From: Cupriavidus pauculus
GTDB taxonomy: Bacteria; Pseudomonadota; Gammaproteobacteria; Burkholderiales; Burkholderiaceae
Assembly (NCBI RefSeq): GCF_008693385.1
Contig: NZ_CP044067.1
Span: 2,151,501 to 2,215,500 of the forward strand
Length of the DNA stretch: 64,000 nucleotides
Direction: 5' to 3'
Shown: piece by piece, positions 7,405 to 15,099 of the stretch
How positions within the stretch are numbered: the first letter of the stretch is position 1
Layout: each line of letters opens with the position of its first letter
Translations under genes and position numbers: made by a program
The notes under the pieces: model-generated
Seen by the model: the letters and a program-made list of their open reading frames with translations, nothing else
Databases searched by the model: none
What the model was told of the DNA's origin: nothing

Positions 7405-8379
7405 ATGCCGCACGACTTCCAGATTCTCATGCCCGCGATCGCTCCTCGAACGGCGCCCCCGCCGTTGCCTCAGGCGCCCGCCGCTGCCAGCGTGGACACT
7501 TTCGGCTGCACGGCCGACCGGCTTAGCGACGATCAGGCGCTGATCGGCAAGGACGTCCAGTTCTACCGCAAGAGTTCGCTCGGCAAGCGCGCGACGCAGG
7601 TCGTCATGCCCGCCACGGACCGCGGCGTGCTGCTTGGCGTATCGTTGCGCGGCGGCCACCGTCGCCGCATCTTCGATGGCCGGCATGCGAACACGCACGA
7701 CTTCGACAACGGCGCGATCTACCTCCGCAGTCTCGCGGTGGAGTACAAGGCCGATTTCTGCAGCGACTTCGATTTCATGCTCGTGGAGATCTCGCGCGCG
7801 TTTATCGAGCGCGTGGCCCTCGAGCGCGGCGCGGGGACGGGCAATCTCCAGCCGATGGCCGCCCATGCCGATCCGGTGCTTGCGCATCTGGCCCACGCGA
7901 TGGTGCCACTGCTGCAGCACCCGGAGCAGGCGTGCCAGCTGTTCGTCGATCAACTGAGCCTCGCCATCGGCGCGCATCTGGTGCATCGCTATGGCGGCGG
8001 CGCGGCATTGCCCGAGGATGGCGGCAAGGCGCTCAGGCGGCTGCCCCAGCGCAGCGTGGAGCGCGCCAAGGAAATGCTGGCCGCGCGCATGGACGGTAAC
8101 CTGTCCGTCGGCGAGGTGGCCGACGCGTGCCAGCTCTCGCGCAGCCATTTCACGCGCGCGTTTCGCGAATCGACGGGACAGACACCCCACCAGTGGCTGA
8201 TCGAGCGCCGGCTCGAGCGCGCCTATGGCCTGCTACGCAATACCGAACTGGCGCTGGCCGACGTGGCCGTGGCATGCGGCTTCTGCGATCAGAGCCACTT
8301 CACCCGCGTGTTCTCGCGCGCCACGGGCGTCACCCCCGGAGTCTGGCGCCGCGAGGCGGTTGGCAGGGAAATGCCCTGA
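7405..8379 (+). CDS. AraC family transcriptional regulator
   Basis: DNA-binding regulator of 324 residues. The C-terminal AraC/XylS domain (about 215-320) carries two helix-turn-helix units: SVGEVADACQLSRSHFTRAF and a second unit, LADVAVACGFCDQSHFTRVF, followed by the typical GVTPGVWRR end. The N-terminal 200 residues form an effector or dimerisation region of unknown ligand. The start is uncertain: ATG 7405 has only a weak ribosome site, and a second in-frame ATG lies at 7429. It converges on the FixJ-type regulator, with stops 11 bp apart. Confidence 0.85.
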   Translation: MPHDFQILMPAIAPRTAPPPLPQAPAAASVDTFGCTADRLSDDQALIGKDVQFYRKSSLGKRATQVVMPATDRGVLLGVSLRGGHRRRIFDGRHANTHDFDNGAIYLRSLAVEYKADFCSDFDFMLVEISRAFIERVALERGAGTGNLQPMAAHADPVLAHLAHAMVPLLQHPEQACQLFVDQLSLAIGAHLVHRYGGGAALPEDGGKALRRLPQRSVERAKEMLAARMDGNLSVGEVADACQLSRSHFTRAFRESTGQTPHQWLIERRLERAYGLLRNTELALADVAVACGFCDQSHFTRVFSRATGVTPGVWRREAVGREMP

Positions 8380-8390
8380 TCGGCGTCGGA

Positions 8391-9056
8391 TCAGTCCGGC
8401 TGCGCCGTGACCAGGTCCAGCGCGCGCGCCATCGTGACGAGTTCCGCGAACGAACGCGCCTGCATCTTCTTCATCGTCTGCGCGCGGTAGGTCTTGACCG
8501 TCGCGGGGCTGATATCGAGCATGTCCGCCACCTGCTTGTTCGACAAACCGCGCGCGAGCAGCGTCATCGCATCGCGTTCGCGCGGGGTCAGGCTCGCGAA
8601 GCCGATCCGCAGGGCCGCCGTGCGCGCCAGTTCCGCGCGGCGCTGGACGTCGAGGTGCAGCGCTTCGAATACCGCATCGATCAGTTCCTGGTCGCGGAAC
8701 GGCTTGGCGATGAAGTTGATCGCGCCTGCCTTCATCGCGGACACCGTCATCGGCACGTCGCCGACGCCGGACAGGAAGACGATGGGGGTATGAATGCCAT
8801 CTTTGCGCAGGCGTGTCTGCAGCTCCAGGCCGCTGAGTCCGCCGAGCGAGATATCGAGCACGATGCAGCTAGGCTGTTCCGGCAGGGGCGCAGCCAGCAA
8901 GGCTTCGGCCGTCGTGTGCTGCACCACGCGCAGGCCTATCGATGCGAACAGACCGGACACCGCTTCGCGCACGGCCGCGTCGTCGTCCACGACGAGCACC
9001 AGGAACTCGTTCGCGGCGTCTTCGGTCCAGTCTGAGAATCGGTTGGTGGCTTCCAT
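8391..9056 (-). CDS. FixJ/LuxR-type response regulator
   Basis: Two-domain response regulator of 221 residues. The receiver has DDD at 24-26, phosphoacceptor Asp 68 (VLDISLGG), Ser 96 and Lys 118 (AKPF). The C-terminal LuxR helix-turn-helix spans about 155-215 (LTPRERDAMTLLARGLSNKQ). It lies 32 bp downstream of the large kinase hybrid on the same strand, forming a two-component pair. It is closely similar in architecture to the regulator at 17849-18499, so the two may share targets. Confidence 0.9.
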   Translation of the reverse strand: MEATNRFSDWTEDAANEFLVLVVDDDAAVREAVSGLFASIGLRVVQHTTAEALLAAPLPEQPSCIVLDISLGGLSGLELQTRLRKDGIHTPIVFLSGVGDVPMTVSAMKAGAINFIAKPFRDQELIDAVFEALHLDVQRRAELARTAALRIGFASLTPRERDAMTLLARGLSNKQVADMLDISPATVKTYRAQTMKKMQARSFAELVTMARALDLVTAQPD

Positions 9057-9088
9057 GTGTCGATACTTAAAGCTTTCGATGAAACTTT

Positions 9089-12000
9089 TCAAGAGTGATG
9101 AGTGGGGGAATCGATATTCGATACGTCGGCCGGGATGACGAACTGGAAGATCGCGCCCGCCGGGTGATTCGGCGAGGCCCACAGGCGGCCCGCATGCGAC
9201 TCGACGATCGACCGGCAGATTGCAAGGCCCATGCCCAGTCCCTGCTCCTTGGTCGTGTAGAACGCTTCGAACAGTTGCTCGGCCTGGTCCGGCCGCAGTC
9301 CGACGCCCTCGTCGTGGACGGCCACGAGTACGCCCCCGGCCTCCGCCCGCGCGGTACGCACGAGGATCTCGCGGCGGCGCGGTCTGGCAACGCCTTCCGG
9401 CTCGGCGCTGGCCTCGATGGCATTCATCAGCAGGTTGAGCACCACCTGCTGCAGCTGCACGCGGTCGCCGGCCACGTGTGGCAGGTCCGTCGCCAGCGTC
9501 ATGGCGATCGCGCAACGGCGCCGCGCGGCCTCGCCGCGCACCAGCGGCAGCGTGTCCCCGATGACCGCGTTCAGGTCCACGCGCTCGTATGCGGTAGCCG
9601 TCTTCTTGAGTAGCGCGCGCATGCCCACGATGACGGCGCTCGCGCGTTCGCCCTGCGCGGCCACGCCCTGCAGGGCGGCCTGCGCCTCGTCGAGGTTCGG
9701 CGGCGCGCGGCGCAGCCAGCGCATGGCCGCGCTCGTGTTGGCGATGATCGCGGCAAGGGGCTGGCTGACCTCGTGCGCGATGGACGAGGCCAGCGCGCTG
9801 AGCGTCATCACGCGCGAGACGTGCGCAAGCTCGCACTGCGCCTGCATTCGCGCGGCATCGGCGCGCCGGCGCTCGTGGTACAGGCGGCTGTTCTCGAGCG
9901 CGACGGCGGCCTGCGAGGCGAGCAGCTTGAGCATCGCGGCGCGGGCCGGCATGAACACGCGTGGCGCGAGCCGGTTCTCCACATACAAAATGCCGACCAG
10001 CGTGGCCTGGTTGAACAGCGGGAGGCCCAGCATCGAGCGGGGCCGATGCCGCTGCACGTACGGATCGTTCATATAGGCGGACAGATTGGGCGCGTTGTCC
10101 ACGGCCACGCTCTCGCCGGAGGCGAGCACCTGCTCGATCAGCGGGATCGGCGCGGTGTCCGCTCCCAGCGGTGCGAGCGGTGCGACCGATGCAGTGGGGG
10201 CGCCGGCCTGGATACCCGCCTCGGCCTCCGCCTCGGGCGTTCGCACGACGATGCCGTTCTCGTCGGCGACGGCATCGGCCGCGAGACGCGGGCGGCCATC
10301 GCGCAGCAGGATCAGCATGCCGCGCGTGGCGCCGGCCTGCTCCAGCGCGGTGCGCATGAGCGTGTCCACAAGCTTGTCGAGGTGGATCTCGCGCGAGATC
10401 GCCTGCGATACCTCGAGCACGGTCGCGAGGTCCAGATGCTCCAGCGGGGCGCCGATGGTGCCGCCGAGCGGGCTCCCGATAGCGCCCGTCGGCGCGGGCG
10501 GGCGGTCTTCATCGGCCAGGCGCGGATACAGCGCATCGAGTTGCCAGACCTTGGCATCGGCGCCCCAGTGGCTATAGCAGCGCCGTGCTTCCCGCAGATA
10601 CATCCGCGCGACCTTGGGCAATCCGCGCGAGAGATAGAAGCGCGCGGCCAGCTCGTTCGCAAGCGCCTGCAGGTGGATGTGTCCCTGATCGCGCGCGGCC
10701 TCGATCGCGGATTCGTAGCGCCGCATGGCCTCCATATCGCGACCGTCGCGGCCATCGAGCCGCGCGATCTCCGCCCCGACCAGCGCGGCGCGGTCGGCGA
10801 AGGTCGCCGGACAATGCGCGGCCCAGCTCTGGAGCTGGCGATGGTAGACGGCCAGCGACTCCCGCCGTTGCTGCGCGTCCGTGGCGTTGTCGCGCTGGGC
10901 GGCGAGCGCGAGGGCGGCGTAGAAGCAGTGCTCCACCTGTTCCAGGAACGACGGGCAGGACCAGAGCAGACGCTCGGCCTGGTCGGCCGCATGGACGGCG
11001 GCATCGATGTCGCCCGAGAAGAAACGCGCCTGCAGCCGGCGAATCCAGTACCAGCACGCGGCGAGCGCGAGACCAGCGTCGCCGGTGACACGCCCCGCGA
11101 AGGCGCTTTCATTGAAACCGCTCTGCCCGAATCCGCCCGCTTCGCCGGCTCCCTTGTCGGTGCCGGGCTCGTCGAACGAACCGAACACCGGCGTCAGGCC
11201 GCGCAGCGTGCGAATCAACTGCAGCTGCGGGGCAATGCGATCGGTCGCCAGACCAAAGCGTGCGTGGCGCGCATAGGCCAGGCCGGCCTCGGCCTCGGGC
11301 TGAACCGTCGCCAGCGCATCGCCGCCGACCAGCGCATGCGTGATCAGATTGTTGTGGATAAACGAAGCGTGGGTCACGTCGCCGATGCGGCTCATCACAT
11401 CGAGCGCGCGGCGCAGCACCCCGGTCGCCACCGGCAACGGGTCGCGCCACGGCAGCACATGCGCGCCCACCACCTGATAGACGCGCGCCTGCACATTGGC
11501 TATGCCGCGCCGGTCCGCAAGCGCCATGGCCAGTTGCGCGAACGCGACATTCTCGGCATTGCCCGCGGCCGGCTCGAGGATCATCGCCAGCCACGCATAG
11601 CAGAGGGACGACGTATCGGCATTGCCGTGCGCAAGACTCAGGTTGACCATGCGCAGGATCACGCGCGTGCGCAGATACTCGTCGGTGTACCAGGCCGGCG
11701 GCATCAGGGCCGTGAGCACGTCCATGGTGCCCAGGGCCACGCGGTCGGTCATCGGCGGCAGGTCGAGCAGGTCGGCGACCGGCCGCTCCCCCAGCCGTTC
11801 GCGCAACCGCTGCCGCAGCAGGCGGAACTCATGCTGTACGTCCTCCGCGCGCGGATGCGCGGCCCATCCGCCCTCGGCGCGCTGGAGGTACTGCACGCCT
11901 ACGGCGGCCGCGCGTTCGCGCTGGTCGCTCGCCATCAGCAGTTCGAGCAGCATGCGCGTTGCCGCGGCGAGTTCGAACAGGTTGGCGTTGGCATCGATCA

Positions 12001-13030
12001 GCGCGGCGAACCGGCGTTCGGCCTCCGGAATGTCGCGCGGCGGCGCGGCATCGTTGCGCCGCATGCCACCGGCCCGGTCGGCATGCGGCACGGCGCGGAA
12101 TGCGGGATCGCGCGCGGCGCGCTCATAGCGGCCCAGCGGAAACGGGGCGATATCGCGCGCCTGCCGCCAGGCCTCGAGGCAATGCCGCAGGTCCGCGGCG
12201 AGACCCGCGGCGCTTTGATAGCGATCTTCGGGCGCCTTGGCCAGCAGCTTCATCACGATTTGTGCCACCGCGGCGGGAATCCATCGCCGGCCCTGATCGA
12301 CGGGGGCGGGCTGGCGCGCCATATGGTTGTAGACCCAATCCTTCGCGTCGTGCGCGCGGAACGGCAGCGTACCGGCAAGCATCTCGTAGAACGTGATCCC
12401 CAGTGCGTACAGATCGCTGCGCGCATCCACGGGCAGGTCCATGCATCCCGTTTGTTCGGGTGCCATATAGGCGAGCGTGCCGGCAATCTCGTGGAGCGGG
12501 GCGGGCGCGTCGCCGCGGTCGGCCTCGTGCGTGGCGATGCCGAAGCCGGTCAGCCACGCACGGGCCTCGGCGGCGCCGTCAGCGGCATCCCGCTCCGTAT
12601 CCACGAGGATATGCGCGGGCTTGATATTGCGGTGGAGCAGACCGGCGGCATGAAATCCGGCCAGGGCGGACGCGATCGGTACCGCGAGCCGCAGGAACCG
12701 GTCCACGTCCATCGACGTGCCGGTCAGGCGGCAGAGCGGCGTGGCGCCCGGGTCCTCGAGCAGCAGCACGCCATGGCCGCGCTCGCGATGCGAGGCCAGC
12801 GGGCGCGCCGCCCAGGCGCTGTCCAGCACGTCGCGCAGCGCGTATTCGCGCGCCAGGCGGCACAGCGTCGCGGGCGCCGGATTGTCGCTGTGCGTCCAGA
12901 CCGCGAGCATGGGGTGCCAGCGTCCCTCCGCGTCGGGACGGCGGAACTTGCCGAAGATGACGTCGGCATCTTCCCAGAAGATCTCGAAGCCAGATTCGCG
13001 GCGTGCGTCCAGAAATGAAGAGGCGTACAT
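9089..13030 (-). CDS. Kinase-like / GAF / histidine kinase hybrid lacking the ATPase domain
   Basis: Sensor kinase of 1313 residues. The protein-kinase fold (about 10-290) has GTLAYMAPEQTG and RSDLYALGITFYEML. No Lys is seen at the VAIK position, the catalytic loop is HRNIKP (133-138, Asp replaced by Asn), and TGFG (161-164) stands for DFG. A helical repeat region follows directly (about 320-780), then a GAF domain (about 865-1040) and a histidine kinase with His 1086 (SIAHEVSQPL), N-box NLLMNAIEA and G-box DEGVGL. Relatives are usually about 1800 residues with an AAA ATPase between kinase and repeats; no Walker A is present here. ATG 13030 was preferred to an upstream TTG because homology to the family (FEIFWEDADVIFG) begins just after it. 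It is cotranscribed with the FixJ-type regulator. Confidence 0.85.
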   Translation of the reverse strand: MYASSFLDARRESGFEIFWEDADVIFGKFRRPDAEGRWHPMLAVWTHSDNPAPATLCRLAREYALRDVLDSAWAARPLASHRERGHGVLLLEDPGATPLCRLTGTSMDVDRFLRLAVPIASALAGFHAAGLLHRNIKPAHILVDTERDAADGAAEARAWLTGFGIATHEADRGDAPAPLHEIAGTLAYMAPEQTGCMDLPVDARSDLYALGITFYEMLAGTLPFRAHDAKDWVYNHMARQPAPVDQGRRWIPAAVAQIVMKLLAKAPEDRYQSAAGLAADLRHCLEAWRQARDIAPFPLGRYERAARDPAFRAVPHADRAGGMRRNDAAPPRDIPEAERRFAALIDANANLFELAAATRMLLELLMASDQRERAAAVGVQYLQRAEGGWAAHPRAEDVQHEFRLLRQRLRERLGERPVADLLDLPPMTDRVALGTMDVLTALMPPAWYTDEYLRTRVILRMVNLSLAHGNADTSSLCYAWLAMILEPAAGNAENVAFAQLAMALADRRGIANVQARVYQVVGAHVLPWRDPLPVATGVLRRALDVMSRIGDVTHASFIHNNLITHALVGGDALATVQPEAEAGLAYARHARFGLATDRIAPQLQLIRTLRGLTPVFGSFDEPGTDKGAGEAGGFGQSGFNESAFAGRVTGDAGLALAACWYWIRRLQARFFSGDIDAAVHAADQAERLLWSCPSFLEQVEHCFYAALALAAQRDNATDAQQRRESLAVYHRQLQSWAAHCPATFADRAALVGAEIARLDGRDGRDMEAMRRYESAIEAARDQGHIHLQALANELAARFYLSRGLPKVARMYLREARRCYSHWGADAKVWQLDALYPRLADEDRPPAPTGAIGSPLGGTIGAPLEHLDLATVLEVSQAISREIHLDKLVDTLMRTALEQAGATRGMLILLRDGRPRLAADAVADENGIVVRTPEAEAEAGIQAGAPTASVAPLAPLGADTAPIPLIEQVLASGESVAVDNAPNLSAYMNDPYVQRHRPRSMLGLPLFNQATLVGILYVENRLAPRVFMPARAAMLKLLASQAAVALENSRLYHERRRADAARMQAQCELAHVSRVMTLSALASSIAHEVSQPLAAIIANTSAAMRWLRRAPPNLDEAQAALQGVAAQGERASAVIVGMRALLKKTATAYERVDLNAVIGDTLPLVRGEAARRRCAIAMTLATDLPHVAGDRVQLQQVVLNLLMNAIEASAEPEGVARPRRREILVRTARAEAGGVLVAVHDEGVGLRPDQAEQLFEAFYTTKEQGLGMGLAICRSIVESHAGRLWASPNHPAGAIFQFVIPADVSNIDSPTHHS

Positions 13031-13370
13031 CGTCCAAGCGTCAGCTACCCACACAACATCCGTCACTCGCGGATGGAACCGAGGCAATCGCCTGCAAAGC
13101 AAAACTTTTACTTCGCAAGCTTTTAACAGGGGTCAGGGTTGTCCGATGACTTTCCCCTGATGCCAGCGCGGTCTTTCGGCGCGTCCGGCAACGGTGCGAC
13201 TGCTTTTGCAATGGTAGTCGTTGGGCAAACTTTTAATTCAAAAATATTGAACATTGACTTCGACACGAACCGGGCTCGATTCGGCGGTATCAGCCTATAT
13301 TGCATCCCTGGTCGCTCAGATTATGCAAGCACGCATTGAGCCGAATTGAATAACATTGCACGGAGCCAGC
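13031..13370. other. Intergenic region, divergent promoters, no gene seen
   Basis: A 340-bp AT-richer stretch between the kinase hybrid (minus) and the DUF1275 gene (plus). It has three copies of an AACTTTTA-like tract and a TTGACT near 13254, but no convincing -10 at the right distance. No coding potential or RNA structure was recognised. Confidence 0.5.
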
Positions 13371-14084
13371 ATGCCATCCGCCAGCCAGCCACCTTCCCCG
13401 AAATACCACCTGCCCGCGTTCGCGTTCGTCGCGGGGTTCATTGACGTCATCGGCTTTATCGCGCTCGCGGGTTTGTTTACCGCACACGTGACCGGCAACC
13501 TGATCATGATCGGCGTCGCCTCGGTCGGCCATGCGGAGTCCCTCGCGCTCAAGGTCCTCGCGCTGCCGACGTTCGTCGTGGCGGTGGCGCTCGTGCGCAT
13601 CACGGAAAAGCGCCTTGCGGCGCGGCAGCCCCATGCGGTGGCGATGCTGGTCGCCATCGAATGCCTGCTGCTGGCGCTGTTTGCCGTTGCCGGCATCGCG
13701 CTGACCGGCAGCACGGGGACGGCTGCCGTCTGGCTCGGCACCGCGACCGGACTGCTCGCGGTCACTGCGATGGCCGTGCAGAACGCACTCTCGCGCACGG
13801 CGCTGGCCGAGCTCGGTCCCACGACGATCATGACGGGCAATACGACGCAGGTGGTGATCGATGTCGTGGACCTGCTGTCCGCGGCGCCGGAAGAGCGTGC
13901 CGCGATTCGCGGGCGGCTGGCGAAGATGGTGCCGGGCGTGCTCGCGTTCGCGGCGGGAGCGATTCTCGGGGCGCGGCTGTATTTGTGGGTCGGTTACTGG
14001 GCCGCCTGGGTGCCGGTGGTCGTGCTGGCCACACTGAGCGGCACGCGCGTGCGGGCGGTCGGCGCGGCGAAATCTATTGCATGA
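13371..14084 (+). CDS. DUF1275 (YoaK family) membrane protein
   Basis: Integral membrane protein of 237 residues with about six hydrophobic segments and the family signature FIDVIGFIALAGLFTAHVTGN near the N-terminus, plus MTGNTTQ later. Function is not established. The start at 13371 was chosen over an upstream TTG because CGGAG precedes it. The 3' end lies in a 13-bp tandem repeat that duplicates the stop codon region. Confidence 0.85.
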   Translation: MPSASQPPSPKYHLPAFAFVAGFIDVIGFIALAGLFTAHVTGNLIMIGVASVGHAESLALKVLALPTFVVAVALVRITEKRLAARQPHAVAMLVAIECLLLALFAVAGIALTGSTGTAAVWLGTATGLLAVTAMAVQNALSRTALAELGPTTIMTGNTTQVVIDVVDLLSAAPEERAAIRGRLAKMVPGVLAFAAGAILGARLYLWVGYWAAWVPVVVLATLSGTRVRAVGAAKSIA

Positions 14085-14113
14085 AGCGATTGCATGAAGC
14101 GATTGCATGAAGA
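14076..14113 (+). repeat. 13-bp tandem repeat (three copies) spanning the DUF1275 stop codon
   Basis: ATTGCATGAAGCG at 14076-14088 and 14089-14101, with a nearly complete third copy at 14102-14113. Each copy carries TGA, but 13-bp spacing puts them in different frames. The first TGA (14082-14084) ends the gene. Confidence 0.85.
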
Positions 14114-14167
14114 GAAGGCACGGTTGCCGGATTCGCATCGTTCGATGCGGTCCGGTCCGGTCAATCC

Positions 14168-14200
14168 GACGCTCAGCCGACGCTCAGCCGCCGCTCAGCG
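14168..14200 (-). repeat. 11-bp tandem repeat (three copies) spanning the receiver-gene stop codon
   Basis: GACGCTCAGCC twice followed by a diverged third copy. On the minus strand the repeat covers the last codons and the TGA of the receiver gene, again with extra stop codons downstream. Confidence 0.75.
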
Positions 14201-14591
14201 CGCGCTCGATGCAATGGATCAGATCGTCCTCGTCGAAAGGCTTCGAGAGGAACTGCGTCGCACCCGCGGCGCGCGCATTCTGTTCCATGTTGTCGCCAGC
14301 GAAGGCGGTCATCAGGATCACCGGCACTTCGCAGCCACGCGCACGCAACGCCTGGCACACGGCAAATCCGCTCATCGCGGGCATCTGTACGTCGCTGATG
14401 ATGCAGGAGAGCGTATCGATACACGGCGCATCGAGCAGGTCTGGACCGCTCGCGTAGAGTTCCACGCGAAAGTCGAACGAGCGCAGCAGACGGCCAACCG
14501 CCACCCGAACGGCCTCATCGTCATCGACGATGGCAATGGCATGCGTAGTAGCGGAAGCGGTCGGTGACATGACACCGGAGACAGCAATCAC
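14184..14591 (-). CDS. Receiver-only response regulator, paralogue of the one at 1619-2008
   Basis: Single receiver domain of 135 residues with DDD at 23-25, phosphoacceptor Asp 67 (SDVQMPAMSG), Thr in MTAF and Lys in SKPF. It shares long identical stretches with the first receiver protein (RSFD, VQMPAM versus IQMPAM, MTAFA). GTG at 14591 was chosen as the start because AAGGA lies six bases upstream, exactly as in the paralogue; an in-frame ATG at 14570 is the alternative. No kinase gene lies next to it, so it is an orphan relay element here. Confidence 0.82.
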   Translation of the reverse strand: MIAVSGVMSPTASATTHAIAIVDDDEAVRVAVGRLLRSFDFRVELYASGPDLLDAPCIDTLSCIISDVQMPAMSGFAVCQALRARGCEVPVILMTAFAGDNMEQNARAAGATQFLSKPFDEDDLIHCIERALSGG

Positions 14592-14773
14592 ACGGAATCC
14601 TTAAGGCTCCTCAGGGCGATAGCAGCGTTGTCGTGTCGTGACGGCTGCTATCTGAGGTGAGCATACTGGCACGCGACATATCTGGGTATCCCACAATTGG
14701 GTACTGTTCGCTCGTGGAACGAAGCCCCTGCCACCGTAACGTGCCACATGCGACACCGGTGCACAGCATCCGA

Positions 14774-15046
14774 TCAGTGCGCTTCGTCCTTCGCGGGCGA
14801 CTCGCGCGAGGCCAGCGGACCGGGCGTGCCCGTGATCTTCGGCACGCACTCCGCGTGGAACCACGCGACTGTAACCGGCTCGCCCGCCAGCATGCGTTTG
14901 ATAGGCGGAACCACCTGTTCGCCGATCAGCATGCCGAGCAGCCCGATAAGCGCCACTGCGGGCGGCGCGGGCGAACGCACCTGCATCAGTGCATAGATGA
15001 TGCCGACGAGCACGCCGGCACCGAGGGAGACGAGATAGAGTTTCAT
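14774..15046 (-). CDS. XapX domain (DUF1427) small membrane protein
   Basis: Protein of 90 residues. The first 55 form two hydrophobic segments of the XapX type (LVGIIYALMQVRSPAPPAVAL, then GLLGMLIGEQVVP). A polar tail containing HAEC follows. Function is unknown; XapX proteins are often found beside hydrolase and transporter genes. It lies downstream of the MFS gene on the same strand. Confidence 0.8.
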   Translation of the reverse strand: MKLYLVSLGAGVLVGIIYALMQVRSPAPPAVALIGLLGMLIGEQVVPPIKRMLAGEPVTVAWFHAECVPKITGTPGPLASRESPAKDEAH

Positions 15047-15099
15047 GGTTCGAATGCGAATAGTGTGAATGCGAATGACGCGCTGTAACGAACACTTGC

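Noticed and set aside
9773..13018. Open frame of 1081 codons on the plus strand opposite the kinase hybrid
   Set aside because: High-GC shadow of the real minus-strand gene; Arg/Gly/His-rich composition, no domains and no ribosome site.
14774..15046. XapX gene and MFS/ABM gene considered as a single fused reading
   Set aside because: Clear stop and separate start with a 53-bp gap; they are distinct genes.
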